Below the pieces are notes generated by a model. It did no database searches, was not told where the DNA came from, and saw only the letters and a list, made by a program, of their open reading frames with translations. The translations under genes and the position numbers were made by a program. A DNA stretch of 32,989 nucleotides from CAKOTZ01 sp964489885 (GTDB lineage Bacteria; Bacillota; Clostridia; TANB77; CAG-508), in the NCBI GenBank assembly GCA_964489885.1, contig CAZAZX010000013.1, positions 1-32,989 of the forward strand, given 5' to 3'. Shown in pieces: positions 15,291-22,997 of the stretch. Position 1 is the stretch's first letter, and every line of letters begins with the position of its first letter.

Positions 15291-15402
15291 ATTCCTTATT
15301 TATAATAGAACTTACATATTGTATGTATATTACAGTTAATAAGGCTACGTTTATGGTTAAAGAAACCATTAAAGATATTATCAAAAATAGTAATAAACTC
15401 AT
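15289..15402 (-). CDS. Small hydrophobic peptide, candidate type I toxin (37 aa)
   Basis: The peptide begins MSLLLFLIISLMVSLTINVA and continues as one membrane helix to a short polar end (SSIINKE). A strong GAGGTGG lies 5 nt upstream. A - strand promoter, TTGTTT-17 bp-TATATT (15492-15520), gives a leader of about 80 nt holding a 16-bp palindrome (15422-15437). The leader segment 15437-15453 is complementary to a segment near the likely 3' end (15221-15238), so the mRNA could close on itself as in hok/aapA-type messages. No sequence family was recognised; the Fst Pro/Gly motif is absent. The toxin role rests on size, hydrophobicity and the convergent small RNA. Confidence 0.65.
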   Translation of the reverse strand: MSLLLFLIISLMVSLTINVALLTVIYIQYVSSIINKE

Positions 15403-15421
15403 AAACACCACCTCACTTTCT

Positions 15422-15437
15422 GGTAACTATAGTTACC
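15422..15437. repeat. 16-bp palindrome in the toxin leader
   Basis: GGTAACTATAGTTACC is its own reverse complement. It lies about 20 nt upstream of the toxin start codon and could form a hairpin near the ribosome site. Confidence 0.6.
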
Positions 15438-15491
15438 TAAGTTTAGTGGCAACACATTTCTACTACAATGTTCATTTTCTACATAACCATT

Positions 15492-15520
15492 AATATACAA
15501 TATTATTTGTGAAAAAACAA
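15492..15520 (-). promoter_or_regulatory. Promoter of the candidate type I toxin
   Basis: On the - strand TTGTTT (15515-15520) and TATATT (15492-15497) are 17 bp apart. The start point would be near 15485. Confidence 0.55.
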
Positions 15521-15549
15521 GGGAACAAAACTAGATTTTGAAAAAATTA

Positions 15550-15578
15550 TCGACAAATGGTATAAAAAATTGTATTAT
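15550..15578 (+). promoter_or_regulatory. Promoter of the ToxI-like RNA
   Basis: TCGACA (15550-15555) and TATTAT (15573-15578) are 17 bp apart. The next features downstream are a ToxI-like repeat and a terminator. Confidence 0.55.
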
Positions 15579-15585
15579 TAATATA

Positions 15586-15698
15586 ATAAAAGTAGATATT
15601 TAATATCTATTTACAGCAAGAAAATCAGGTGAACCCTACCAATAAGTGGGGGCTGTAAAATCAAAGAGGTGAAGATTTAGGTCTTTACCTCTTTACTA
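15586..15698 (+). ncRNA. toxI: ToxI-like antitoxin RNA of a type III toxin-antitoxin locus
   Basis: One full 36-nt unit lies at 15627-15662. It has AGGTGA at its start, CTACC then TAAGTG in the middle, and GCTGTAAAATC at its end. From memory this is the arrangement of the 36-nt ToxI repeat of Pectobacterium ToxIN (AGGTGA...CTACC..TAAGTG...GCT..AAA.TC). A partial unit precedes it (CAGCAAGAAAATC, 15615-15626). AAAATC recurs exactly 36 nt apart, and the next AGGTGAA-like unit runs into the terminator. ToxI units are cut out by, and bind, the ToxN ribonuclease. The downstream frame is a broken toxN, which supports the assignment. Only one or so unit remains, fewer than in many active loci. Confidence 0.75.
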
Positions 15699-15702
15699 TT
15701 TT
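15663..15702 (+). terminator. Attenuating terminator between toxI and toxN
   Basis: The stem AAAGAGGT / ACCTCTTT is followed by ACTATTTTA. A terminator at this place sets the RNA-to-toxin ratio in type III systems. Confidence 0.75.
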
Positions 15703-15713
15703 AGAAGGTAAAT

Positions 15714-15932
15714 GTGAAACTATACTCAGTTAATGATGACCATATAAACTATCTAAGACAATTTGATACAAAGGTATATGACAATAAAGAAAATAACGGA
15801 TTATGAAAAAGTATCCAGAAATAGTTTTAAAAATAAATGAGTTAAATTACTATATTCCAATGTCATTTCCTAAAAAACGATTACAATAGCGATAATACAA
15901 TTAGAAAATCTATTGTTCCTATTTTTTCATGA
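15714..15932 (+). pseudogene. toxN: Remnant of a ToxN/AbiQ-family toxin gene
   Basis: Starting at GTG behind GAAGGT, the frame reads VKLYSVNDDHINYLRQFDTK and VYDNKE, the usual opening of ToxN/AbiQ endoribonucleases. It then meets TGA. Another frame from about 15803 continues with IVLKINELNYYIPMSFPKK, the next conserved block. The first frame resumes with NDYNSDNTIRKSIVPIF and stops at 15930. So at least two frameshifts are present and the rest of the gene (a family member is about 165-175 residues) is missing. The locus cannot make an active toxin. Confidence 0.8.
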
Positions 15933-15956
15933 AAAAATGATAAAATATATAAAAAG

Positions 15957-15985
15957 TGTTACCTTTTTAAAATCTTTTCGTCTTA
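15957..15985 (+). promoter_or_regulatory. ECF-type promoter of the sigma/anti-sigma operon
   Basis: TGTTACC (15957-15963) and CGTCTTA (15979-15985) are about 15 nt apart. This resembles -35 and -10 elements used by ECF sigma factors, so the operon is probably self-activated. No sigma-A promoter of similar quality is seen nearby. Confidence 0.6.
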
Positions 15986-16005
15986 TTAAGTGAAGGGAGT
16001 TGAAG

Positions 16006-16548
16006 ATGGAAGATAATCAAATAGTAGAGCTTTACTGGAATAGAAATGAAAATGCTATTTCGGAAACTGATAAAAAGTATGGTAAATACTGTAACTACAT
16101 TGCTTATAATATACTACAAAATGTTGAAGATTCAAATGAATGCGTTAATGATACATATTTAAAAACATGGAATACAATTCCACCGCAAAAACCAAATGTA
16201 TTTAAATTATTCATTGCTAAAATTACCAGAAATTTGGCTATTGATAAATATCGTAAAAATAAACATAAATCAGTAATAAATGAAGTACTAGATGAATTAA
16301 AAGATTGTACTTCAAGTATGAGTATTGAAAATGAAGTTGAATACACCGAAATTCTTAAAAATATAAATATTTTTTTAGATGGTTTACCAATAGAAAAAAG
16401 AAGAATTTTTCTGGATAGATATTGGTCATTTGAATCTATAAAAAAAATAGGTAAAAAATATAATAAAAAAGAAGACAACGTGAAAATGATATTATCTAGA
16501 ATAAGAAAGTCATTAAAAGAATATTTGAAAGGGGTTGATCTGATATGA
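16006..16548 (+). CDS. ECF-type RNA polymerase sigma factor
   Basis: A 180-residue sigma-70-family protein with region 2 (NECVNDTYLKTWNTIPPQ, then LFIAKITRNLAIDKYRKNKH) and region 4 (LDGLPIEKRRIFLDRYW, then KKYNKKEDNVKMILSRIRKS). It lacks regions 1 and 3, as ECF factors do. The ATG at 16006 has AAGGGA 7 nt upstream; a TTG at 16000 is less likely. It overlaps the anti-sigma gene by 4 bp (ATGA), so the two are translated in step. The ECF-like promoter just upstream suggests autoregulation. The inducing signal is unknown. Confidence 0.88.
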   Translation: MEDNQIVELYWNRNENAISETDKKYGKYCNYIAYNILQNVEDSNECVNDTYLKTWNTIPPQKPNVFKLFIAKITRNLAIDKYRKNKHKSVINEVLDELKDCTSSMSIENEVEYTEILKNINIFLDGLPIEKRRIFLDRYWSFESIKKIGKKYNKKEDNVKMILSRIRKSLKEYLKGVDLI

Positions 16549-17390
16549 ATAATATTGAATTATTGAAAATACTTAATGATGTAGATGAAAAATTTTTAAC
16601 TGAAGAATATCAACCCACTATAAATAAAAGATATAAAACATCTTTTAAAGAAAGGGTGAGCAAAATGAAAAATATTAGGTTAAAATATGTTTTTGCACCT
16701 ATTAGTGTTGTAATCATTGCATTAATAAGTATAATAGTTTTTAATGTAAATAAAAATAATAGCGACAATATTATAATTGCAAAAAATAATTCTACGATTG
16801 TTGAGGAATCAAATGCAAAACAAGAAGATACACATTATGAAAATGACAAAATAAATATAAACGAATTAGGCATAACAAATCAATTGGATATTAATGCAAA
16901 AAGCGTAAAAGTAAATCTAACTGATGAATTTGAATTTATAAATAATATATATATTCCAGAAAATTTAAAAGAATTTGAACAAAGTAAAGTATATGTAAAT
17001 AAGAATATTGAAGATACAAATTATAGTGAATTTAAGCAATATAGGGTTTTATATACTGATAAAATTGAAGGAGAAAATCGAAATATAGAATTTAATTTTT
17101 CAAAGAATAAATTATTACCAGATTGTATTCCTACAGGATTAGAAAATGGAGAGGTATCCATAATTGATAAAACACCAGTAAAAATATATGCAAGTGTAAG
17201 AAAAGATGAACCTACTGTAATATCTGGAGAGTCTTATTTTGAATATAATAATTATAAATTTGATATAAAAGTATATAGAATTACACAAGAAGATTTTATA
17301 AAAGTAGTAAGTTCTATAATAAAAGAAGTTAAAGTAGATAAGGCTATGTTAGTAGATGAAGATGTTGGAGTAAATAATTTCAACAGTTAG
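16545..17390 (+). CDS. Membrane-anchored anti-sigma factor
   Basis: 281 residues: a cytoplasmic N-terminal part (1-46), one membrane helix at about 48-66 (VFAPISVVIIALISIIVF), then a large outer domain with an Asn-rich linker. This single-pass layout, with 4-bp overlap to the ECF sigma gene, is that of an anti-sigma factor that holds the sigma at the membrane until a signal is sensed outside. The outer domain was not assigned; a DUF4367/DUF4179-like sensor is possible. Stop is TAG. It converges with the DUF421 gene 22 nt downstream. Confidence 0.78.
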   Translation: MNNIELLKILNDVDEKFLTEEYQPTINKRYKTSFKERVSKMKNIRLKYVFAPISVVIIALISIIVFNVNKNNSDNIIIAKNNSTIVEESNAKQEDTHYENDKININELGITNQLDINAKSVKVNLTDEFEFINNIYIPENLKEFEQSKVYVNKNIEDTNYSEFKQYRVLYTDKIEGENRNIEFNFSKNKLLPDCIPTGLENGEVSIIDKTPVKIYASVRKDEPTVISGESYFEYNNYKFDIKVYRITQEDFIKVVSSIIKEVKVDKAMLVDEDVGVNNFNS

Positions 17391-17412
17391 TTAAAAGTAT
17401 CATGTGAATTTT

Positions 17413-18093
17413 TTAATGAATTTTTTTATAAACTGAAAGCTTATTTTTATAGTCACAGGTTGCTAAAAATACATCTTTAACATTCATAATACCTTGTTTT
17501 GTTAAATTATTTTGTAGCCATACATAATCTTTGTTACAATATTTTAAGTTTTCATATAAAACTTTACCATCTAAAATCACGTTAACAGTTATCCTATCTT
17601 GCTCAGGTGTTAAATTTAAATCAGAAGTTTTTGTGGGACGAGAATCAGCTTTCGGAAGAAAGCTGATTTTTCCATTACTTTCAAGAAGTGCAGTTTGAAT
17701 TTCACTTAAATTGAAGTATCCATTAATTCTGCAAAGCATAAGAAATTCATCCAAGTCAAGTTTAGCTTTTTTAAAATTCCCAAAATAAAGCTCCCCATTA
17801 TCTAATAAAGTTAAAGTTTTGCCAGAAATTATTCTTCTTGCTTTTAAAGATTTAGAAGAAATTAAAGAAATAATAATTGATACTAAGGCGTAAACAGACA
17901 TTGCAATAAGTGGTTGCCAGAAATCTGCTTCTAACGCAGTAGACATTTCAGCTGCAATAGAACCAATAGTAATTCCAATTATATAATCAAACATACTAAG
18001 TTGGGACATTTCCTTATTTCCCATAAGTTTTGTTAAAATAAACAAAAATAATAAGGATGTAAGTGATAAAACTAATATTTTTAAAAAATCCAT
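17413..18093 (-). CDS. DUF421 (YetF-like) membrane protein
   Basis: 226 residues with three N-terminal membrane helices (about 4-24, 35-52, 60-80). The family blocks FDYIIGITIGSIAAE and (G)KTLTLLDNGELYFGNFKKAK, LDLDEFLMLCRINGYFNLSE follow. The soluble C-terminal domain has the DUF421 pattern. B. subtilis relatives (YetF, YrbG) are spore or envelope membrane proteins of unknown activity. It is convergent with the anti-sigma gene and divergent from the VTC-domain gene; a 124-nt very A/T-rich gap carries both promoters. Confidence 0.85.
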   Translation of the reverse strand: MDFLKILVLSLTSLLFLFILTKLMGNKEMSQLSMFDYIIGITIGSIAAEMSTALEADFWQPLIAMSVYALVSIIISLISSKSLKARRIISGKTLTLLDNGELYFGNFKKAKLDLDEFLMLCRINGYFNLSEIQTALLESNGKISFLPKADSRPTKTSDLNLTPEQDRITVNVILDGKVLYENLKYCNKDYVWLQNNLTKQGIMNVKDVFLATCDYKNKLSVYKKIH

Positions 18094-18217
18094 ATTTGCA
18101 CCTCATATTAATAGTATTAACAAAAATTTTTAAAAAATTTTAAAATTTAAATTTTTTTAAGGAAGTTTTAAGGTTCAATCTTTAAAATACAATTAAGATT
18201 TGAGAGGGGCGATTATA

Positions 18218-18937
18218 ATGGCAGAATTTTTTAGAAGAATTGAAAAAAAATATATAATTGATAAAAAACAATTTGAATTAATAAAAAAAGGAATAGAAAA
18301 AGAAATGTACTTAGATCCACATGGAAAAAGTACAATTTGTAATTTATATTTAGATACTAATGATTATTCATTAATAAAGCATTCATTAGAAAGACCAATA
18401 TATAAAGATAAAGTAAGAATTCGTTCATATAATGTTGCAAATACAAAAAGTGATGTTTATTTAGAAATTAAGAAAAAATATGATGGAATAGTTAGCAAAA
18501 GAAGAATAAAGGCAAAACTTCAAGATATTTATGCATATTTAAATAAAAAAAACGAAATTCCAAATAGTGAAAGCCAAGTAAGCAAAGAATTAGATTATTA
18601 TTTTAAATATTATGATTTACATCCAACAGCATATATCACCTATGATAGAGAAGCCTATTATGCAAAAAATGACAATGGCTTTCGTATAACATTTGATACA
18701 AATATAACAGCAAGAGATTATGATTTGGCTTTAGATAAAGGAATTTATGGAAAGAAAATTTTTGAACAAGATAAGATTTTAATGGAAATAAAGACATTGG
18801 GTGGGATTCCAATGTGGTTTACAAAAATGATGTCAGAATATGAAATAAGACCAGGACATTTTTCAAAATACGGAGCAACTTATTTACAAATAATACAAGA
18901 AAAAGAATTAAACGAGTACAAAAAGGTTGCTGTATAA
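18218..18937 (+). CDS. VTC-domain (polyphosphate polymerase-like) protein
   Basis: The 239-residue protein matches the VTC domain: FRRIEKKYIIDKKQFELI at the start (E-x-K-Y), YLDTNDYSLIKHSLERP, KVRIRSYN, VYLEIKKKYDGIVSKRR, YDREAY, ITFDTNI and ILMEIKTLGGIPMWF. In yeast Vtc4 this tunnel fold builds polyphosphate from ATP on basic residues, many of which are present. In bacteria it usually sits next to a DUF4956 gene, as here. The ATG at 18218 has GAGAGGGG upstream; an in-frame TTG at 18200 is less likely. The true substrate in bacteria is uncertain. Confidence 0.85.
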   Translation: MAEFFRRIEKKYIIDKKQFELIKKGIEKEMYLDPHGKSTICNLYLDTNDYSLIKHSLERPIYKDKVRIRSYNVANTKSDVYLEIKKKYDGIVSKRRIKAKLQDIYAYLNKKNEIPNSESQVSKELDYYFKYYDLHPTAYITYDREAYYAKNDNGFRITFDTNITARDYDLALDKGIYGKKIFEQDKILMEIKTLGGIPMWFTKMMSEYEIRPGHFSKYGATYLQIIQEKELNEYKKVAV

Positions 18938-18997
18938 AATTAAAATAAGTGGAGTAGACACACATAAAAGCGTCTATAGTAGAGAGGGGAGATTATC

Positions 18998-19690
18998 ATG
19001 TTTCAATTTCAAAGTATATTTGAAGGAAGTAGCACAGCTACATTATCATTCCAAGATGTTGCAATATGTATTGCAGCAGCATTAATATTAGGATTAATTA
19101 TTGCAATAACTCATAGCAAAACATCAAAACAACATTCAAAAAATTTTTTAATATCACTAACGGTAATGCCATTATTAGTATTAGTTGTAATAATGATGGT
19201 TAATGGAAATTTAGGTACATCAATTGCAGTTTTAGGTGCATTTAGTTTAGTTAAATTCAGGAGTTTACCTGGTAACTCAAAAGAAATAATGAGTATATTT
19301 TGGGCAATGGCAGTAGGATTAGCTGTAGGAACGGGTCAAATTGCATTTGCAACAGTTATTACAATAATTGTTGCAATAGTGTTACTAATAATAAGTAAAT
19401 CAAGATGGGGAGAAGGAAAAATCGAAAGAAAAAAATTAAAGATTCAAATACCAGAAGATTTGAATTATCAAAATGTGTTTGAAGATATATTTTCAAAACA
19501 TACAAAAACAGTTGAACTTGAAAAAGCAAGAACAACGAGTATGGGTAGTCTATATGAATTAACATATACGCTTGAATTAAAGGATGGAGTAAACGAAAAA
19601 GAATTCATAGATGAACTAAGATGTAGAAATGGAAATTTAGGAATTCAATTATCTAAAATGTATGAAGAAAAAGAAAGTACAAATTTATAG
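18998..19690 (+). CDS. DUF4956 membrane protein
   Basis: 230 residues with about four membrane helices in the first 140 residues, the DUF4956 core (GNLGTSIAVLGAFSLVKFRS, then AMAVGLAVGTGQIAFA), and a soluble C-terminal domain. It follows the VTC-domain gene at 60 nt on the same strand, and the two families are regular partners. A membrane channel or scaffold for the VTC product is a common guess, not established. GAGGGGAG lies before the ATG. Stop is TAG. Confidence 0.85.
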   Translation: MFQFQSIFEGSSTATLSFQDVAICIAAALILGLIIAITHSKTSKQHSKNFLISLTVMPLLVLVVIMMVNGNLGTSIAVLGAFSLVKFRSLPGNSKEIMSIFWAMAVGLAVGTGQIAFATVITIIVAIVLLIISKSRWGEGKIERKKLKIQIPEDLNYQNVFEDIFSKHTKTVELEKARTTSMGSLYELTYTLELKDGVNEKEFIDELRCRNGNLGIQLSKMYEEKESTNL

Positions 19691-19694
19691 AGTT

Positions 19695-19760
19695 AAAATA
19701 TGAATAAAACCAAATCAAGAAAATGATAAGTTTTCTTTGATTTGGTTTTATTCATATTTT
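19695..19760 (+). terminator. Long terminator after DUF4956
   Basis: An almost perfect stem of about 29 bp (from AAAATATGAATAAAACC to its complement at 19743-19760) with a 7-nt loop. It separates the VTC/DUF4956 pair from the sporulation cluster. Both flanks are A/T-rich, so it may also work on the - strand. Confidence 0.85.
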
Positions 19761-19802
19761 ACTGTTAAATTCATATATATTTAACAGTATGAGGTGAAGA
19801 CT

Positions 19803-20030
19803 ATGCCAAGAAAGAGAAATAAACAAAATAAAATAGAAAACTTTCTGGATTTTCCAAAAGAAATAGCAACAGATTTACCTAAAATAACAATGATTGGATT
19901 TGAAGAAATGATAATAGAAAATTACAAAGGAATATTGGAATATGAAGAATTTTTTATAAAAATAAATACGTATATTGGCGTAATAGATATAAATCGGATT
20001 TCATTTACAACTAAATCAAATGAAAGATGA
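19803..20030 (+). CDS. yqfC: Sporulation protein YqfC, apparently frameshifted near its end
   Basis: The 75-residue frame has the YabP/YqfC pattern (DFPKEIATDLPKITMIGFEE, IIENYKGILEYEEFFIKINT), with GAGGTGA before the ATG. It stops at TGA, but another frame continues as NQMKDESIYITGEIDSISLE to TAG at 20089-20091, which looks like the missing family C-terminus. That second stop overlaps the Shine-Dalgarno of yqfD, the usual tight spacing. A one-base indel near 20010-20020 is therefore likely, either a real mutation or a sequence error. YqfC acts with YqfD and SpoIIIA proteins in the forespore-mother cell channel during engulfment. Confidence 0.8.
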   Translation: MPRKRNKQNKIENFLDFPKEIATDLPKITMIGFEEMIIENYKGILEYEEFFIKINTYIGVIDINRISFTTKSNER

Positions 20031-20100
20031 AAGTATTTATATAACTGGTGAAATAGACTCAATATCTCTTGAAAATGATATTGAGGAATAGGAGGATAGT

Positions 20101-21285
20101 TTGTATTTTCGAATAGCGTTAAGTTACATTTTAGGCTATGTTAATATTCAAATAGAAGGTTTCTATATAGAACGTTTTATTAATATCTGTATATCAAAAG
20201 GTATATTGCTTTGGAATATGAATAGAAAAAAGTCAAGTATTTTAAATGCAAATATTTCGATTTCAGATTTTAAAAAAATTAAACAAATTTGCAAAAAAAC
20301 TAGATGTAAAGTCAAAATAAATCGAAAAAAAGGTTTACCATTTATATTTAATAAATATAAAAAAAGAAAAATATTTGTAATACTTCTGATAATAGTTGCT
20401 GTTTTATTACTAATTGCATCTAATTTTATTTGGAATATTGAAATAACAGGAACTGAAACAATTCCAAAAGAAGAAATAGAAACTTTGGTTGACAACAATG
20501 GATTAAGTATTGGGAGAATGAAAAAAAGTATTGATACAAAAAAGCTAATAAATGAGATTAGGCTTCAAAGAGAAGATATAGCATGGGTTGGAATTGAATT
20601 TAAAGGAACAAATGCAATTGTTGAGATTGTAGAAGCGGATAAAAAGCCTGACATTATTGATGAAAGTGATTATTGCAATATTGTTGCAGATAAAGATGGA
20701 ATTATAACAGAAATCAATGTTCAAAACGGAACAGCATTGGTAAAAAAAGGTGACCTTGTAAAAAAAGGAGACATACTAGTTGAAGGTAAAATGCAAGGCT
20801 TATATACTGAACCTATATATGTGCACGCAACAGCTGATATTAAGGCAAAAACTTGGTATAGTAAAAGCGAAAAAGCTTATTTTAGTCAAGTAATTAGCGA
20901 ACGAACAGGAAAAGAAGAGAAAAAGTACGAAATAAAAATAAATAATTTACAAATAAATTTATATAAAAACCTTACAAAATTTCAAAATTATGATACAATA
21001 TGTGAAAGAAAAAAATTATCTTTATTTTCTAATTTTTACTTGCCAATTGAGATAACAAAAAAACAAAATTTTGAAAAAAAAGAAAAAGAAATTGTTTTTT
21101 CAAAAGAAGAATTGCAAAATAAAACAATAAATAAATTGGATGAAGAATTACTTGAAAATATAGAAGAAAAGGATAATATAATAAATCATTATGAAAATAT
21201 AAAACAAGAAGATAAATATTTGCACATAGAAGTTGTCTATGAAGTACTTGAAAAACTTGGGACTAAAGAGAAAATAATTCTTTGA
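20101..21285 (+). CDS. yqfD: Sporulation membrane protein YqfD
   Basis: 394 residues with a soluble N-terminal domain, one membrane helix at about 91-111 (FVILLIIVAVLLLIASNFIW) and a long C-terminal domain starting IEITGTETIPKEEI, typical of YqfD/SpoIV-type proteins. It works in the mother cell with YqfC during sporulation. The start is TTG with AGGAGG 5-6 nt upstream. It is the second gene of a cluster normally followed by phoH and ybeY; here an unrelated gene follows instead. Confidence 0.9.
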   Translation: MYFRIALSYILGYVNIQIEGFYIERFINICISKGILLWNMNRKKSSILNANISISDFKKIKQICKKTRCKVKINRKKGLPFIFNKYKKRKIFVILLIIVAVLLLIASNFIWNIEITGTETIPKEEIETLVDNNGLSIGRMKKSIDTKKLINEIRLQREDIAWVGIEFKGTNAIVEIVEADKKPDIIDESDYCNIVADKDGIITEINVQNGTALVKKGDLVKKGDILVEGKMQGLYTEPIYVHATADIKAKTWYSKSEKAYFSQVISERTGKEEKKYEIKINNLQINLYKNLTKFQNYDTICERKKLSLFSNFYLPIEITKKQNFEKKEKEIVFSKEELQNKTINKLDEELLENIEEKDNIINHYENIKQEDKYLHIEVVYEVLEKLGTKEKIIL

Positions 21286-21298
21286 AAGGAAGATGCAA

Positions 21299-22480
21299 AT
21301 GGAACAAAAAGGATTAAGAGTACTAGATACCAATACAACGTTTTTTTCAAAAATTACTACATCAATAACAAAGTTATTAATACCAACTAAAGTAGGATTT
21401 AATAGTATGTTAATTTCAATAAAAAGAAATAATGTTATTAAATCATATAACAACTATAAACAAATATCTGAAACAGAAGAAAAAAGCAAAAAGGATTCAA
21501 TAACACACAAATATGAAGATGCTTACGCATTGTATTTAGAAGCAATAGATAAATATATACTAGACTCTGTTTATACAAAGGTAAAAAATAATAATGCTAC
21601 AGATTTTGACAAAAAAGCTTTGTCTAGATATTATGAAGTAACGCATTTAAAAGAAACTGAATATTTGGAATATAAATACAGAAAACAAAATTATTTATTA
21701 GAATTAGATTATGAATCAATAAAGAATAACAAAAAAGTTAAAGAAAAATATATACCATTCTATGTAAATAAAGTTAACTCATTATATAAGGGATTGTTAA
21801 AAAACTACTCAGTTCAATTGTCAGATAGAATTCATTCAAATTCACAATATAAAGATCAATTATATGCTAAAATTTTTTCAACTTTAGAAGAATATGTCAC
21901 AAATATATTACCTTTAAGAATGCAGACTGAAGAAGGAGAAAGTGAATATCAAGCAATTTTAAAAGATTATGAACAATATGATAAATTTACGATAGGCAAA
22001 TTAGATGAAAAAGATAATATTGAAAGAAATATGATTTTATTAGGAATGAGTAGACAATTATTTACACATAGTTTACCACTAATTGCAGCTGAACAATGTT
22101 ATATATATTTACTAAAGGAAACAAGAAATTTAATTGTTGAGTCTAAAACAAAAGAAAAACAAGAGGAAGTATATAAGTTAATTATTAGATTAATTGAAGA
22201 TTACAATGTAAAATTATTGTCTACAAAAATATACTGGGACAAGTTGGGAGAAAAAGAAGAATATAAAAAATTCTGGGATAGTTACAAAAATGCTAAAACT
22301 GAAGAAGAAAAAGAAATTTTGTTTATAAAAAATGATATTAAAAAGCTAAGAAAAAGCAAAAAAGATTATAGTAAAATAATTAAATTTTATAAAAATAAAT
22401 TAGTTTCTTTAGGTGCAATGAAAAACTTATCTAATAGCTGTAAGACTATTAATGGAGTACATAAAAAAATAGTTGCATAA
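21299..22480 (+). CDS. Unrecognised 393-residue protein in the usual phoH position
   Basis: No family was recognised. The protein is rich in Lys, Glu and Tyr and mainly helical, with charged stretches (SETEEKSKKDSITHKYEDAY; KTEEEKEILFIKNDIKKLRK) and no membrane helix or Walker motif, so it is not PhoH. AAAGGA fits ATG 21299; an ATG at 21293 is too close. It lies 13 nt after yqfD and 31 nt before ybeY on the same strand, so it is co-transcribed with sporulation and rRNA-maturation genes. Confidence 0.75.
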   Translation: MEQKGLRVLDTNTTFFSKITTSITKLLIPTKVGFNSMLISIKRNNVIKSYNNYKQISETEEKSKKDSITHKYEDAYALYLEAIDKYILDSVYTKVKNNNATDFDKKALSRYYEVTHLKETEYLEYKYRKQNYLLELDYESIKNNKKVKEKYIPFYVNKVNSLYKGLLKNYSVQLSDRIHSNSQYKDQLYAKIFSTLEEYVTNILPLRMQTEEGESEYQAILKDYEQYDKFTIGKLDEKDNIERNMILLGMSRQLFTHSLPLIAAEQCYIYLLKETRNLIVESKTKEKQEEVYKLIIRLIEDYNVKLLSTKIYWDKLGEKEEYKKFWDSYKNAKTEEEKEILFIKNDIKKLRKSKKDYSKIIKFYKNKLVSLGAMKNLSNSCKTINGVHKKIVA

Positions 22481-22511
22481 AACTCTATGCAACTATTGAA
22501 AGGAACGAAAA

Positions 22512-22979
22512 ATGGACAAAGTTTTGGAGATTGAATATTTAGAAATAGATAATAATAAAGAATATGAATCTTTAATAGAAAGTGTTGTTATTGAATGCTT
22601 TAAACAAGAAGGTTTATCAAGTTCTGATTTTTATATAAATGTTATTTTAACTAACCCTGAAAACATCAGAAAATACAACAAGAAATATAGAAATATAGAT
22701 AAAGCAACAGATGTGTTATCATTTCCAATGTTTGAAAAAAATGAAATTTATCAGGTAAAATTTGGTGGACAAGAAGTACTTGGAGATATAATTATTTCAA
22801 TACAAAGAGTTAAAGAACAAGCAGAAGAATATGGACATAGTTTTGAACGCGAGCTAGCATATATGGTTGTGCATGGATTTTATCATTTAATGGGAGAAGA
22901 CCACATTGAAGAAGAAGATAAAAAACAAATGAGAGAAAAAGAAGAAAAGGTTTTAAATAAATTAAACATTACTAGATAA
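22512..22979 (+). CDS. ybeY: rRNA maturation endoribonuclease YbeY
   Basis: 155 residues ending with the zinc site HGFYHLMGEDH (H121, H125, H131). The family form is HGxLHLxGYDH, so Tyr is Glu and Leu is Tyr here. The upstream block ATDVLSFPMFE is also typical. YbeY matures 16S rRNA ends and takes part in ribosome quality control with Era, encoded three genes on. AAAGGAACG precedes the start. Confidence 0.93.
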   Translation: MDKVLEIEYLEIDNNKEYESLIESVVIECFKQEGLSSSDFYINVILTNPENIRKYNKKYRNIDKATDVLSFPMFEKNEIYQVKFGGQEVLGDIIISIQRVKEQAEEYGHSFERELAYMVVHGFYHLMGEDHIEEEDKKQMREKEEKVLNKLNITR

Positions 22980-22997
22980 CAAAGAAGGGATTAAAAT

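Noticed and set aside
15275..15493. A 72-codon + strand frame over the type I locus
   Set aside because: It has no ribosome site, starts inside the terminator stem of the small RNA and is antisense to the better supported 37-residue peptide gene.
15600..15700. Metabolite riboswitch upstream of the sigma operon
   Set aside because: The hairpins match no riboswitch core that I know, while the 36-nt period, terminator and following toxN remnant fit a ToxI RNA.
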